DNA of 64,000 nucleotides from Streptomyces fumigatiscleroticus (lineage in GTDB: Bacteria; Actinomycetota; Actinomycetes; Streptomycetales; Streptomycetaceae). Shown here one piece after another: positions 44,729-52,635 of this stretch. The notes beneath the pieces were generated by a model. It saw only the letters and a program-made list of their open reading frames with translations. It did no database searches and had not been told where the DNA came from. Within the stretch, counting starts at the first letter, position 1; every line of letters starts with the position of its first letter. The position numbers and the translations under genes are program-made. The stretch spans positions 496,001 through 560,000 of the forward strand of contig NZ_BMQF01000002.1 in assembly GCF_014647975.1 (NCBI RefSeq), given 5' to 3'.

Positions 44729-45950
44729 CGCCGCCGCCCGCCGCCCGCACCACCACCGCGGAGTTGAAGCCCCGCGTGCCGCGCGCCAGCACCAGCGCGG
44801 TCCTCACGGCCGCCGGCCGCGGCGCGCCGCGCACCAGGTCCAGGCCGTACTCCTCGGGCACCTCGACGGTGCCGTACGTCGGCGGGATCAGCCCGTCCCG
44901 CACGGCGAGCAGGGCCGCGACCACGTCCAGCGGACCGCCGCCGGAGCAGAGCCGGCCGACGAGCGCCTTGGGCGCGGTCACCGGCACCGCGTACGGCCCG
45001 AACAGATTGCTGATCGCCTCGGCCTCGGCCCGGTCCGCCTCCGGGACCCCCGCCGCGTCCGCGAACACCACGTCGACGTCGTCCGGTTCCAGTCCCGCGT
45101 CGTCCAGGGCGAGTTCGGCGGCGCGGCGCAGTCCGGGCGGACGGCCCGAGCCGGGAGCCGGGTCGAAGGTGCTCGCGTACCCGGCGATCTCGCCGTACAC
45201 CTGCCCGGCGCCGCGCGCGGCGGCCGCCCCGGCGTCCTCCAGGACGAGGATCGCGCCGCCCTCGCCGGGCACATGGCCCGAGGCCCGGCGGCCGAACGGC
45301 TGGTAGGCCGTCTCCGGGTCGTCGCAGGCGGTCAGGCGGCCGCTCGCGTACTGCGCCAGCCAGCCCCACGGATCGAAGGCGGAGTCGACGCCGCCGGTCA
45401 CCACCACCGGCGTGCCGCGCCGCAGGGTGCGGCGGGCGTGGCCGATCGCGTCCAGGCCGCCGGCCTGCTCGGCGACGAGCGCGCTGCCGGGTCCGCGCAA
45501 GCGGTGGCGGATGGAGATCTGGCCGGTGTTGACCGCGTAGAACCAGGCGAACGACTCGTACACGCTGACCCGCTCGGGGCCCTGGGCCCACAGCTTGCGG
45601 AACTCGCGGTGGGTGAACTCGAAGCCGCCCTGGGCGTTGGCGGTGACGACACCCGTGTCGTAGTCGGTGTAGGTGCCCGGTGCGATCCGCGCGTCGGCCA
45701 GCGCCCGGTCGGCGGCGACCAGCGCGTACCGGGTGGAGACGTCGGTCTGCGGCAGCAGCCTGCCGGGCAGGTGGTCGGCGGCCTCGAAGCCGCGGATCTG
45801 GCCGGCCAGCCGTACCGGGTACCGGGAGACGTCGAACCGGCTCAGGGTGGAGATGCCGCTGCGGCCTTCGAGGGTGGCCGCCCAGTACTCCTCCGGATCG
45901 GTGCCGTTGGGGGCGAGCAGCCCGATCCCGGTGACCAGTGCGCGCGTCAT
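44721..45950 (-). CDS. Type II PKS chain-length factor (KSbeta)
   Basis: A 409-residue ketosynthase-like subunit. The catalytic Cys is replaced by Gln (Gln near residue 162 in VAEQAGGLDA), the hallmark of a chain-length factor. It decarboxylates malonyl-ACP and, with KSalpha, sets chain length. Further family stretches: GPGSAL, PFGRRASGHVPGEGGAILVLED and FGPYAVPVTAPKALVGRLCSGGG. Its ATG overlaps the KSalpha stop (ATGA). Confidence 0.95.
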   Translation of the reverse strand: MTRALVTGIGLLAPNGTDPEEYWAATLEGRSGISTLSRFDVSRYPVRLAGQIRGFEAADHLPGRLLPQTDVSTRYALVAADRALADARIAPGTYTDYDTGVVTANAQGGFEFTHREFRKLWAQGPERVSVYESFAWFYAVNTGQISIRHRLRGPGSALVAEQAGGLDAIGHARRTLRRGTPVVVTGGVDSAFDPWGWLAQYASGRLTACDDPETAYQPFGRRASGHVPGEGGAILVLEDAGAAAARGAGQVYGEIAGYASTFDPAPGSGRPPGLRRAAELALDDAGLEPDDVDVVFADAAGVPEADRAEAEAISNLFGPYAVPVTAPKALVGRLCSGGGPLDVVAALLAVRDGLIPPTYGTVEVPEEYGLDLVRGAPRPAAVRTALVLARGTRGFNSAVVVRAAGGGDD

Positions 45951-47215
45951 GCGTCACCCCCCGGGGCCTTGCGGAGCACCATGGCGCTCTGGAAGCCGCC
46001 GAAGCCGCTGCCGGCGGTCAGGACGTTGCGCAGCCGGGCCTCGCGGGCGGTCAGCGGCACGTGGTCCAGGTCGCACTCGGGGTCCGGCTCGTGCAGATTG
46101 GCGGTCGGCGGGACCACGCCGTTGACCAGGGCCAGGGCGGAGGCGGCGATCTCGATGGAGCCGATCGCGCCGAGCGAGTGGCCCACCATCGACTTGATGG
46201 AGCTGACCGGGGTGCGGTACGCGTGCGCGCCCAGGCTGCGCTTGTAGGCGGCGGTCTCGTGGCGGTCGTTCTGCTTGGTACCGGAGCCGTGCGCGTTGAT
46301 GTAGTCGATCTCCGTGGCATCGGTGCGCGCCTCGGCCAGGGCCGCCCGGATCGCCTCGGCCATCTCGCGGCCGTCGGGCTTCAGACCGGTCATGTGGTAC
46401 GCGTTGCAGCGCGTGGCGTAGCCGGTGATCTCGGCGTGGATCCGCGCGCCGCGCCGTACGGCGTGCTCGTACTCCTCGATCACGAACATCGCGGCGCCCT
46501 CGGCGAGGACGAAGCCGTTGCGGGTGCGGTCGAAGGGCCGGGAGGCGGCGGCGGGCTCGCCGTTGCGCGGGGTGGTCGCCTTGATGGCGTCGAAGCAGGC
46601 CACGACGATCGGGGTGACGGGCGTGTCGGCGGCGCCCGCCAGCATCACGTCGGCGCTGCCCTCCTCGATCAGCCGGCAGGCGTGGCCGACGGCATCGATG
46701 CCGGAGGTGCAGCCGTCGGAGACCATCGCGACCGGCCCCTGGGCGCCGACCGTCCAGGCCACCTCGGCCGGCATCACGCTGGGCACCAGGTAGTCGAACA
46801 TGTGCGGGGAGAGGCTGGCGCGGTCCATCAGCCAGGTGCGGCCGCTGTCCGACAGCACCAGGTACTCCTGCTCCAGGCTGGTCGCCGCCGCCACCGCGCT
46901 GCCCAGGCTCACCCCGACCCGGCCGGGATCCAGCCGCTCGAAGCCGAGGCCGCTGTCGGCGACCGCGTCCCGGGCGCAGACCACGGCGAACTGCGTGGCG
47001 CGGTCCATGCGCCGGATCTCCAGCGGGGTCAGGCCCTCCAGCACCGGGTCGAAGTCGGCCTCCCCGGCGATCTGCGACCGGTAGGGGGCGGGGTCGAAGA
47101 AGGAGATGCGGCGGATCGCGCTGCGCCCGGAGGTCAGCAGCTCCCAGAAGGCCTTCACGCCGTTCGCGCCGGGGACGCGCACCCCCATGCCGGTGATCAC
47201 GGTGCGGCGGGTCAT
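45947..47215 (-). CDS. Type II PKS ketosynthase (KSalpha)
   Basis: A 422-residue ketosynthase that extends a poly-beta-ketone chain on the ACP. The active-site Cys is residue 169 in SDGCTSGIDA; the catalytic His residues are in NAHGSGTKQNDRHE and KSMVGHSLGAIG. It forms a heterodimer with the next gene product. It is the first gene of the minus-strand operon KSalpha-KSbeta-flavin reductase-monooxygenase-SnoaL-reductase. A 10-bp inverted repeat lies 65 bp upstream. Confidence 0.96.
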   Translation of the reverse strand: MTRRTVITGMGVRVPGANGVKAFWELLTSGRSAIRRISFFDPAPYRSQIAGEADFDPVLEGLTPLEIRRMDRATQFAVVCARDAVADSGLGFERLDPGRVGVSLGSAVAAATSLEQEYLVLSDSGRTWLMDRASLSPHMFDYLVPSVMPAEVAWTVGAQGPVAMVSDGCTSGIDAVGHACRLIEEGSADVMLAGAADTPVTPIVVACFDAIKATTPRNGEPAAASRPFDRTRNGFVLAEGAAMFVIEEYEHAVRRGARIHAEITGYATRCNAYHMTGLKPDGREMAEAIRAALAEARTDATEIDYINAHGSGTKQNDRHETAAYKRSLGAHAYRTPVSSIKSMVGHSLGAIGSIEIAASALALVNGVVPPTANLHEPDPECDLDHVPLTAREARLRNVLTAGSGFGGFQSAMVLRKAPGGDA

Positions 47216-47279
47216 CGTGTCCCGCCCCTCGTTTGAGCCGTTGCCGTCTGCCTCACGTTCTGTCCCCCTTCACGCCGGG

Positions 47280-47304
47280 GGCGTACGGCCCATCGCCGTA
47301 CGCC
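47280..47304. promoter_or_regulatory. Inverted repeat between the KS operon and the regulator
   Basis: GGCGTACGGC (47280-47289) and GCCGTACGCC (47295-47304) flank a 5-nt spacer in the divergent region. It could be an operator for the PKS operon or its regulator. Confidence 0.45.
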
Positions 47305-47438
47305 GTGGCCGACGATGGCCGACGGCACCCTGCGGAGCGCTGGGGAAGCGCTGGGAGGACGGTGGGGGGACGGGCGCACTGCCCGTCCGGGCGGCCGGGA
47401 CCGCTCCTTCGGCCGGTGGGGGCGGACCGTGGCCGCCG

Positions 47439-47454
47439 TAGCATGGACGTCATG
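47439..47454 (+). promoter_or_regulatory. Leaderless-type promoter of the LuxR-type regulator
   Basis: TAGCAT (47439-47444) is followed 7 nt later by the ATG at 47452, the spacing expected if transcription starts at the A of the start codon. No ribosome-binding site is present. Confidence 0.45.
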
Positions 47455-48756
47455 GCAAACGGGGACTGGGGGGATCCTCGCCGTGCCCTGTCGGTGGCGG
47501 CGGCGTTGATGCAGGCCCCTCTGAAAAAGGTTCTGTCCACCCTGTCCGATGCGCTGTCCGAACTGGTCGCGCACGACGCCCTGGTGATGCTGACCGGGGA
47601 CTGCCCCAAGTCGGCCACCTGGAGCCACGGGGACGCCGGGCTGACCGAGGCGGTCACCACGGCCGAGATGTCCCAGCTCGCCACCCATGTCGCCGTCGGC
47701 AGACCGTGGTACGACCGGGCCCTGCTGGCCGGACAGGCGCGCCCCGTCCTCGCCGTGGCCTCGGCACCGCCCGGCTCGGCGGGCGCGCTGCTGGCCGTGC
47801 CCACCGCCGGCGGCCCGCCGCCGGACGCCGCGGTACGCGCGCTGGTACAGCGGTTGTGGGACCTGGCCACGCTGCGGATCGTCGCCCTGCTGCCGAGCGC
47901 GGAGCCCGTCAACCAGGCCGCGCCGTGGATGGCGAGCGGCGAACGCGCCCGGATCGTCACCGACCTGACGGACACGCACGCGGCGACGCTCACCTCGCTG
48001 ATCGGTCTGCTGCGCAACCGCGGACTGGACGACGCCACCGCGCGGAGCACCGCGGTGGACCTGGCGGTCTCCTCGCTGATCGAGCTGCGCTCCGTCGGCG
48101 ACGGCGAGCGGCTGCCGGACGAGGAGTCGGCCGGTGACGCCTTCGGGCGGCTCACCGACATGCTGGGTCTGCTGTCCCGTTACGGCAACGTACGGCTGGA
48201 GTTCTCCGGGCCCGCGGGCGACCCGGCGCGGCGCGTGATCCCCTCGGTGATCGCCCAGACGGCCCGCACGGCCGCCCGCGGCACCGCCCTGACCATGCTG
48301 GAGCAGGGCGGCGTCGGCCGGATCCGGGTCAGCTGGCGGATCGAGGACGGCGAGCTGTGCCAGGTGGTCCGCGACGACGGCCCCGGCTTCCTGGCCGGGG
48401 ACGCGCTCGCGGTGCACCGGCTCGCCGACCGTACGGCGGCCGTCGGCGGGGCCCTCCAGGTCGACGCGGTGCCCGGCTGGGGCACGATCGTCACCGTGCG
48501 GCTGCCGCTGGCCGCGCCCGAGCGCCGGCGCAACGACCCGCTCGGCGGTCTCAACCCGCGCGAGCTGGACGTGCTGGAGCAGCTCGTCCAGGGCCGGCGC
48601 AACCGGGCGATCGCCGCGCAGCTGCGGATCAGCGAGCACACGGTCAAGTTCCACGTGGCGAAGATCCTCAGAAAGCTCGACGTCACCTCGCGCGGCGAGG
48701 CGGTGGCCCTGGCCCTGTCGGCGGGCTTTCCGGCCTCGCTGGCGCTGACGTCGTAA
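47452..48756 (+). CDS. Histidine-kinase-like/LuxR HTH hybrid regulator
   Basis: A 434-residue protein. Residues about 1-160 form an unrecognised, possibly GAF-like sensor part. Residues about 165-360 resemble HisKA_3 plus HATPase domains (ERARIVTDLTDTH, VVRDDGPGF, VGGALQVDAVPGWGTIVTVRLPL). Residues about 365-434 are a LuxR HTH (LNPRELDVLEQLVQGRRNRAIA, ISEHTVKFHVAKILRKL). The phosphoacceptor position (usual LHD) reads LTD and the usual Asn of the N-box is absent, so kinase activity is unlikely. It is probably a one-piece regulator of the adjacent PKS genes. Confidence 0.8.
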   Translation: MANGDWGDPRRALSVAAALMQAPLKKVLSTLSDALSELVAHDALVMLTGDCPKSATWSHGDAGLTEAVTTAEMSQLATHVAVGRPWYDRALLAGQARPVLAVASAPPGSAGALLAVPTAGGPPPDAAVRALVQRLWDLATLRIVALLPSAEPVNQAAPWMASGERARIVTDLTDTHAATLTSLIGLLRNRGLDDATARSTAVDLAVSSLIELRSVGDGERLPDEESAGDAFGRLTDMLGLLSRYGNVRLEFSGPAGDPARRVIPSVIAQTARTAARGTALTMLEQGGVGRIRVSWRIEDGELCQVVRDDGPGFLAGDALAVHRLADRTAAVGGALQVDAVPGWGTIVTVRLPLAAPERRRNDPLGGLNPRELDVLEQLVQGRRNRAIAAQLRISEHTVKFHVAKILRKLDVTSRGEAVALALSAGFPASLALTS

Positions 48757-48875
48757 GCCGGGCCGGCGAGGTACGGCAGCACCCCGAAAGGGCGCGGGAA
48801 ACCGCTTCGACCGGCCGCGACGGACCCGTGGTCGAGACACCGGACGCCCGCGGAAGCAACCGCCGTACGGCATGA

Positions 48876-48915
48876 GCGAGGGCCGCAACCGTCCCCTCAC
48901 GGTCGCGGCCCTCGC
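48876..48915. terminator. Bidirectional terminator
   Basis: An 11-bp outer stem (48876-48886/48905-48915, GCGAGGGCCGC/GCGGCCCTCGC) and a 5-bp inner stem (48888-48892/48899-48903) with one A/C mismatch lie between the convergent regulator and lipocalin-like genes. Confidence 0.75.
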
Positions 48916-48920
48916 GTCCG

Positions 48921-49301
48921 TCACCCGCCGGCCCGGCGCCAGACCAGGACGCGGCGGTGCTCCACGCCCGCGATCCGCGTGCGGGCGTGGAGGGTCAGGA
49001 GGCCGTCGGCCAGGGTGGCCTCGCGCACCTGCTCGGTGCCGACCCAGTCCGAGCGCTGCGTGATCTCGACGCGGTGCACGACGCGGGAGCCGTCCAGCCG
49101 CCAGGTGCCGGCGTAGCCGAGACAGGCGGCCGGGCCGGAGCCGGGGCCGCGCGTCATGTGGACCGAGACATGGCCGTCGCCGGTGTAGACGAGACACCCG
49201 GCGGGCCGCGCGCCCAGCGGTCCCGGTCCGGGCGCGCCCGTCTCGTCCAGCTCCTCGAACGAGACGAGCCGCCACACCCCGACCAGGTCAGCCGGGAGCA
49301 C
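48921..49301 (-). CDS. Lipocalin-like domain protein
   Basis: A 126-residue protein with the lipocalin-like fold used in several polyketide clusters. Typical: LVGVWRLVSFEELDETG at the N-terminus, GCLVYTGDGHVSVHM, YAGTWRLDGSRVVHRVEI and HRRVLVWRR. It may bind a polyketide intermediate or act as a small cyclase; the exact role is unknown. The GTG at 49301 overlaps the 3' end of the cyclase gene by 14 bp. Last gene of the second minus-strand operon. Confidence 0.8.
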   Translation of the reverse strand: MLPADLVGVWRLVSFEELDETGAPGPGPLGARPAGCLVYTGDGHVSVHMTRGPGSGPAACLGYAGTWRLDGSRVVHRVEITQRSDWVGTEQVREATLADGLLTLHARTRIAGVEHRRVLVWRRAGG

Positions 49302-50286
49302 GGAAGTCTCCGTCGTTCTCGCCGTTCCCGGCAGCCCCGCCGCTCCCGTCCTGCCCGGCGTGCCCGGCGTGCCCGGCGTGCTCGGCGTGCTCGTCGTGCT
49401 CGTCGTGCTCGGCGTGCTCGGCGTGCTCGTCGCGCTCGTCGCGCTCGTCGTGCCCGTCCTGCCCGGCGTGCTCGGCGTGCTCGGCGTGCCCGGCGTGCCC
49501 GTCCTGCCCGTCCTGCCCGTCCTGCCCGGCGTGCTCGGCGTCGAGGAGTGCCACCACCCGCGTCCAGCCCGCGCCCGCGCCGTGCACCGCCACCGGGAAG
49601 CACACCACCGTGAACCCGGTCGCCGCGGGCAGGGCGCCCAGACCCGCGAGCTTCTCCAGTTGCAGGTACTCCCGGGTGCGGCCGTAGACGTGCGCGGGCC
49701 ACAGCACGCCGCGGTCGCCGGTGGCGCGGTAGTCCTCGATCATCGCGGGCATGGGCCGGTCCAGGCCCCAGGCGTCGATGCCGATCACCCGCACTCCGGA
49801 CTCCACCAGGAACGCCGTGCCCTCGCCGGTCAGCCCCGGGTACTTCGCCAGGTAGTCCGCCGAGCCCCACAGGCCGTCGGCGCCGGTCCACAGCAGCACG
49901 ATGTCGCCGGGGTGCGGCGCGTCCCGCCCGGCCTCGCGCAGCGCGGCGCGCAGCTGGTCCACGGTGATGCCCTCGCCGGGCGGCACCCGCCGTACGTCCA
50001 GCCGTACGCCGGGGCCGAAGCACCACTCCAGCGGCACCTGGTCGATGCTCCTGGCGGGCTCGCCGCCGCTGAGCGGGCCGTAGTGCAGCGGTGCGTCCAT
50101 GTGCGTGCCCGTGTGCGTGGTCAGCGTCACCGTCTCGTTGGAGATCGCCATGCCGTCCGGGAAGTCCTCGGGGGTGAGCCCGAGGACGGTGGCGCCGGTG
50201 CGGTGGTCGAGGAGCTCGACGGTGACCGGTGTCGCCTCGCTCGGCGTGTGCCGGGTCACCACGCTCAGGTCGATCAGGCGGGTCAT
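49288..50286 (-). CDS. Metal-dependent cyclase (kynurenine formamidase fold) with His-rich repeat tail
   Basis: A 332-residue member of the cyclase/kynurenine formamidase family. The metal site is HTGTHMDAPLHY (residues about 59-70), followed by GDIVLLWTGAD, GIDAWGLDRP and the C-terminal core ending near VVCFPVAVHGAGAGWTRVVALLD. Relatives close rings in aromatic polyketide assembly. Uniquely, residues about 250-312 are 21 tripeptides of the form [EG][HQR][AD] encoded by 9-bp repeats. It overlaps the upstream fusion cyclase by ATGA. Confidence 0.88.
   Translation of the reverse strand: MTRLIDLSVVTRHTPSEATPVTVELLDHRTGATVLGLTPEDFPDGMAISNETVTLTTHTGTHMDAPLHYGPLSGGEPARSIDQVPLEWCFGPGVRLDVRRVPPGEGITVDQLRAALREAGRDAPHPGDIVLLWTGADGLWGSADYLAKYPGLTGEGTAFLVESGVRVIGIDAWGLDRPMPAMIEDYRATGDRGVLWPAHVYGRTREYLQLEKLAGLGALPAATGFTVVCFPVAVHGAGAGWTRVVALLDAEHAGQDGQDGQDGHAGHAEHAEHAGQDGHDERDERDEHAEHAEHDEHDEHAEHAGHAGHAGQDGSGGAAGNGENDGDFRAPG
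49348..49536 (-). repeat. 9-bp in-frame minisatellite coding a His/Asp-rich tail
   Basis: Twenty-one contiguous 9-bp units (189 bp), such as GGCGTGCTC, GTCGTGCTC and GTCCTGCCC on the plus strand, encode EHA, EHD, GHA, GQD, ERD and GHD tripeptides at the C-terminus of the cyclase. Adjacent units often come in identical pairs or triplets, a sign of recent slippage. Confidence 0.9.
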
Positions 50287-51113
50287 GCGGCGGTGCCCTC
50301 GCCGGCCAGCCGCTCGGCCTCCTGCTTGACCGCGCCGAGGTCGGCGACGCTGTTGCGCTCCACGGCCGCCTTGATCATGGCGTCGGCCTCCTCGTAGGAG
50401 AACTTCCCGGCGACGCGGCCGTCCGCGTCCGGCTCGCGGGGCTTGAAGTCGTGGGTGAGCACCAGCTGGGTGGTGTGCCCGTCCAGCGGCAGCGCCCGCC
50501 ACTCGCCGGCCATGTGGCCCATGACCGGGGCGTGCTCCAGCTGCCGGTAGGCGATGACCCGGCGGTCGGCGTCGATGTCGCGCCGGGAGACCCAGGACTG
50601 CACCTCGCCGTTGACGTCGACGGTCAGCCGGGCGATCTGGTGGCGGGGCGACTCCTCCAGCATCCTCACCTCCCGGGTGGGCGGGAAGATCCGGGCGTAG
50701 TCCTCGACGTCGACGAGGACGTCCCAGACCACGGCGGCGGGGGCGGCGACGGTCACGGTGTGTTCGGTGTGGTGCATCGGGTTCTCCTTGCCGAGGCCGA
50801 GCAGTTCGTCGTGGTTGGCGTAGGCGGCGTCGTAGGCGATCCGGGACCGCCAGGTGTCGATGTGCGCGTGCACGTCCGGGAGTTGCGAGAAGGCCCGCAG
50901 CGCGTCGAGGTCCGGGCACGCGAACTGGGCGACGGCGTTCGCGGTCAGGCCCCGGGCGTGGTCGTCCACCGGGAGCCGGTGGTGCGGCCCGTACCCGAAG
51001 TGCGTGACCAGGCCCGAGCCGAGCGCGATCTTCTCCAGCTCGCTGAAGAACCGGTGCCGTTGCTGCTCGTCGACCGAGTCCGCGAACCGGTAGACAAGGG
51101 TGTGGATGATCAC
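50283..51113 (-). CDS. Dabb-SRPBCC fusion polyketide cyclase/aromatase
   Basis: A 276-residue two-domain protein. Residues about 1-105 are a stress-responsive alpha/beta-barrel (Dabb) domain (IIHTLVYRFADSVDEQQ, FGYGPHHRLPVDDHARG, RAFSQLPDVHAHID). Residues about 115-276 are an SRPBCC aromatase/cyclase (HTEHTVTVAAPAAVVWDVL, DVEDYARIFPPTREVRML, GEWRALPLDGHTTQLVLTHDF). SRPBCC proteins perform first-ring cyclisation and aromatisation in type II PKS; Dabb proteins include a known plant polyketide cyclase. The GTG at 51113 starts the operon. Confidence 0.85.
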   Translation of the reverse strand: MIIHTLVYRFADSVDEQQRHRFFSELEKIALGSGLVTHFGYGPHHRLPVDDHARGLTANAVAQFACPDLDALRAFSQLPDVHAHIDTWRSRIAYDAAYANHDELLGLGKENPMHHTEHTVTVAAPAAVVWDVLVDVEDYARIFPPTREVRMLEESPRHQIARLTVDVNGEVQSWVSRRDIDADRRVIAYRQLEHAPVMGHMAGEWRALPLDGHTTQLVLTHDFKPREPDADGRVAGKFSYEEADAMIKAAVERNSVADLGAVKQEAERLAGEGTAA

Positions 51114-51160
51114 GGGTCTCCTCCGTGTGGCAGTGGCGGCAGTAAGGCCTGGACACGGCC

Positions 51161-51166
51161 TAGCGT
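51161..51166 (+). promoter_or_regulatory. -10 candidate for the plus-strand flavoenzyme operon
   Basis: TAGCGT fits TAnnnT and lies 150 bp upstream of the ATG at 51315, in the gap divergent to the cyclase operon. It would leave a long leader; no -35 is clear. Confidence 0.3.
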
Positions 51167-51314
51167 CGGCAGGGCGCCTCGCGGTCCGATGGGAGTCCGG
51201 TGGGAGCGGGGGCGCGCCGTGTCAGCGGGCTCCAAGCACCGGCCAAGCGAGGTCCGGGCGCGGGCGGCCAGGCTCGCCCTCGCCGACCGCCGAACGAGCC
51301 GAGGAGCAGACCGG

Positions 51315-52586
51315 ATGGCCCCGATTCCCAGCACCGACCCGCCGCGCACGGCGTCTTCCGCCGTGTCCGGCGCCCCCGCGCCCCCGCCCGGCGGGCCGCC
51401 GCCGTCGACCGCGCCCCCGGAGCCGTACCGGCCCGCCGCCCCCGCCCCGCTGGTCCTGGCCGCCCGGGAGGTGGCCCGGGAGGCCGCCCGGTGCGCCGCC
51501 GCCGCGGAGGCCGAGCGGCGGCCGGCGGCGGACGTGCTGAAGGCCGCGGTGGCGGCGGGGTTCGCCCGGCATCTGGTGCCGGCCGCGCACGGCGGCGACG
51601 AGGGGAGCTTCCTGGACCTCGGCCGGGCCGTCAGCGCCGTCGGGGAGGGCTGCACCGCCACCGCCTGGTGTCTGTCGCTGGCCGCGCACGCCGGCCGGAT
51701 GGCCGCGCACCTGCCCGAGGAGGGCCGCCGTGAGCTGTGGGCGGACGGGCCGGACGCCTTCCTCGTCGCCTCCCTCACCCCGCTCGGCACCGCCCGTCCG
51801 GTGCCCGGCGGCTACCGGCTGACCGGCACCTGGCCGTTCGTCAGCGCGATCGACCACGCCGACTGGGCGCTGCTCGCGGCCCAGGTGCCGGACGGCGACG
51901 GGCGGGCGGGGGCGGGGCCGCGCGTCCTCGCCGTGCAGCGGGGCGGCTGGCGGACCGAGGACACCTGGCACAACGTGGGCATGGCCGCGACGGGCAGCCA
52001 CACGGTCACCGTCGCGGACCTGTTCGTCCCGGCGGCCCGCACGATGAGCCGCGAGGACCTGTTCACCGGGCGCGGCGCGGCGGCGGTCGCGCCGCGGCTG
52101 GCCCTGCCGATGCAGGCCACGACCATGATGTTCGCGCTGCCCGCGCTGGGCGCGGCCAAGGGCGCGCTGGCGGCCTGGCGGCGCCACGCCGAACGGAAGA
52201 TCCGCGCCGCCGCCGCCCGGCCGGGCCCCGCCCTGCCGGGCATGCCGTCCTTCCACCGGATCTCCTGGGACCTGGTCCTCTCCCGCGGCGCCGCCGGGAT
52301 CGACGCCGCCGAGCTGCTCCTGGAGCGCGCCGCGGCCACCGCCGACGAGCGGGGCCCGGCGATCACCCCGGCGGAGACGGTGCGCGGCTGGCGGGACTGT
52401 GCCGAGGCCGTCGACATCCTCGTCGGCGTCGCCGAGCGGCTCTTCCGCGGTGTCGGCACCACCGGCCAGTCCACGGCCGACCCGGCGCAGCGGTTCTGGC
52501 GCGACATCCACTCGATCGCGGGCCACCAGGCCCTCCAGCTCGAGTCCGCCGCCACCGCCTACGCCGATCAGGAGCTGGGCCTGTAG
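51315..52586 (+). CDS. Acyl-CoA-dehydrogenase-like flavin monooxygenase
   Basis: A 423-residue flavoprotein of the acyl-CoA dehydrogenase superfamily, in the branch containing two-component monooxygenases such as ActVA-ORF5. After a Pro-rich N-terminus, helical LVLAAREVAREAARCAAAAEAE is followed by HGGDEGSFLDLGRAVSAVGEGCTATAWCLSLAAHAG, a beta domain (GTWPFVSAIDHADW, VGMAATGSHTVTV) and a helical end (GVGTTGQSTADPAQRFWRDIHSIAGHQAL). With reduced flavin from the 44255 reductase it probably hydroxylates an aromatic intermediate. GAGGAG precedes the ATG. Confidence 0.82.
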   Translation: MAPIPSTDPPRTASSAVSGAPAPPPGGPPPSTAPPEPYRPAAPAPLVLAAREVAREAARCAAAAEAERRPAADVLKAAVAAGFARHLVPAAHGGDEGSFLDLGRAVSAVGEGCTATAWCLSLAAHAGRMAAHLPEEGRRELWADGPDAFLVASLTPLGTARPVPGGYRLTGTWPFVSAIDHADWALLAAQVPDGDGRAGAGPRVLAVQRGGWRTEDTWHNVGMAATGSHTVTVADLFVPAARTMSREDLFTGRGAAAVAPRLALPMQATTMMFALPALGAAKGALAAWRRHAERKIRAAAARPGPALPGMPSFHRISWDLVLSRGAAGIDAAELLLERAAATADERGPAITPAETVRGWRDCAEAVDILVGVAERLFRGVGTTGQSTADPAQRFWRDIHSIAGHQALQLESAATAYADQELGL

Positions 52587-52635
52587 ACCGGCCCGCGCGC
52601 CGATCGCCCGTCCAACGACGACGAAGGGATCCCCC

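Noticed and set aside
44721..47215. Assignment of the KS genes to a whiE-type spore pigment cluster
   Set aside because: Spore pigment clusters have a compact gene order with the ACP beside the KS genes; here the ACP is distant and the tailoring set differs.
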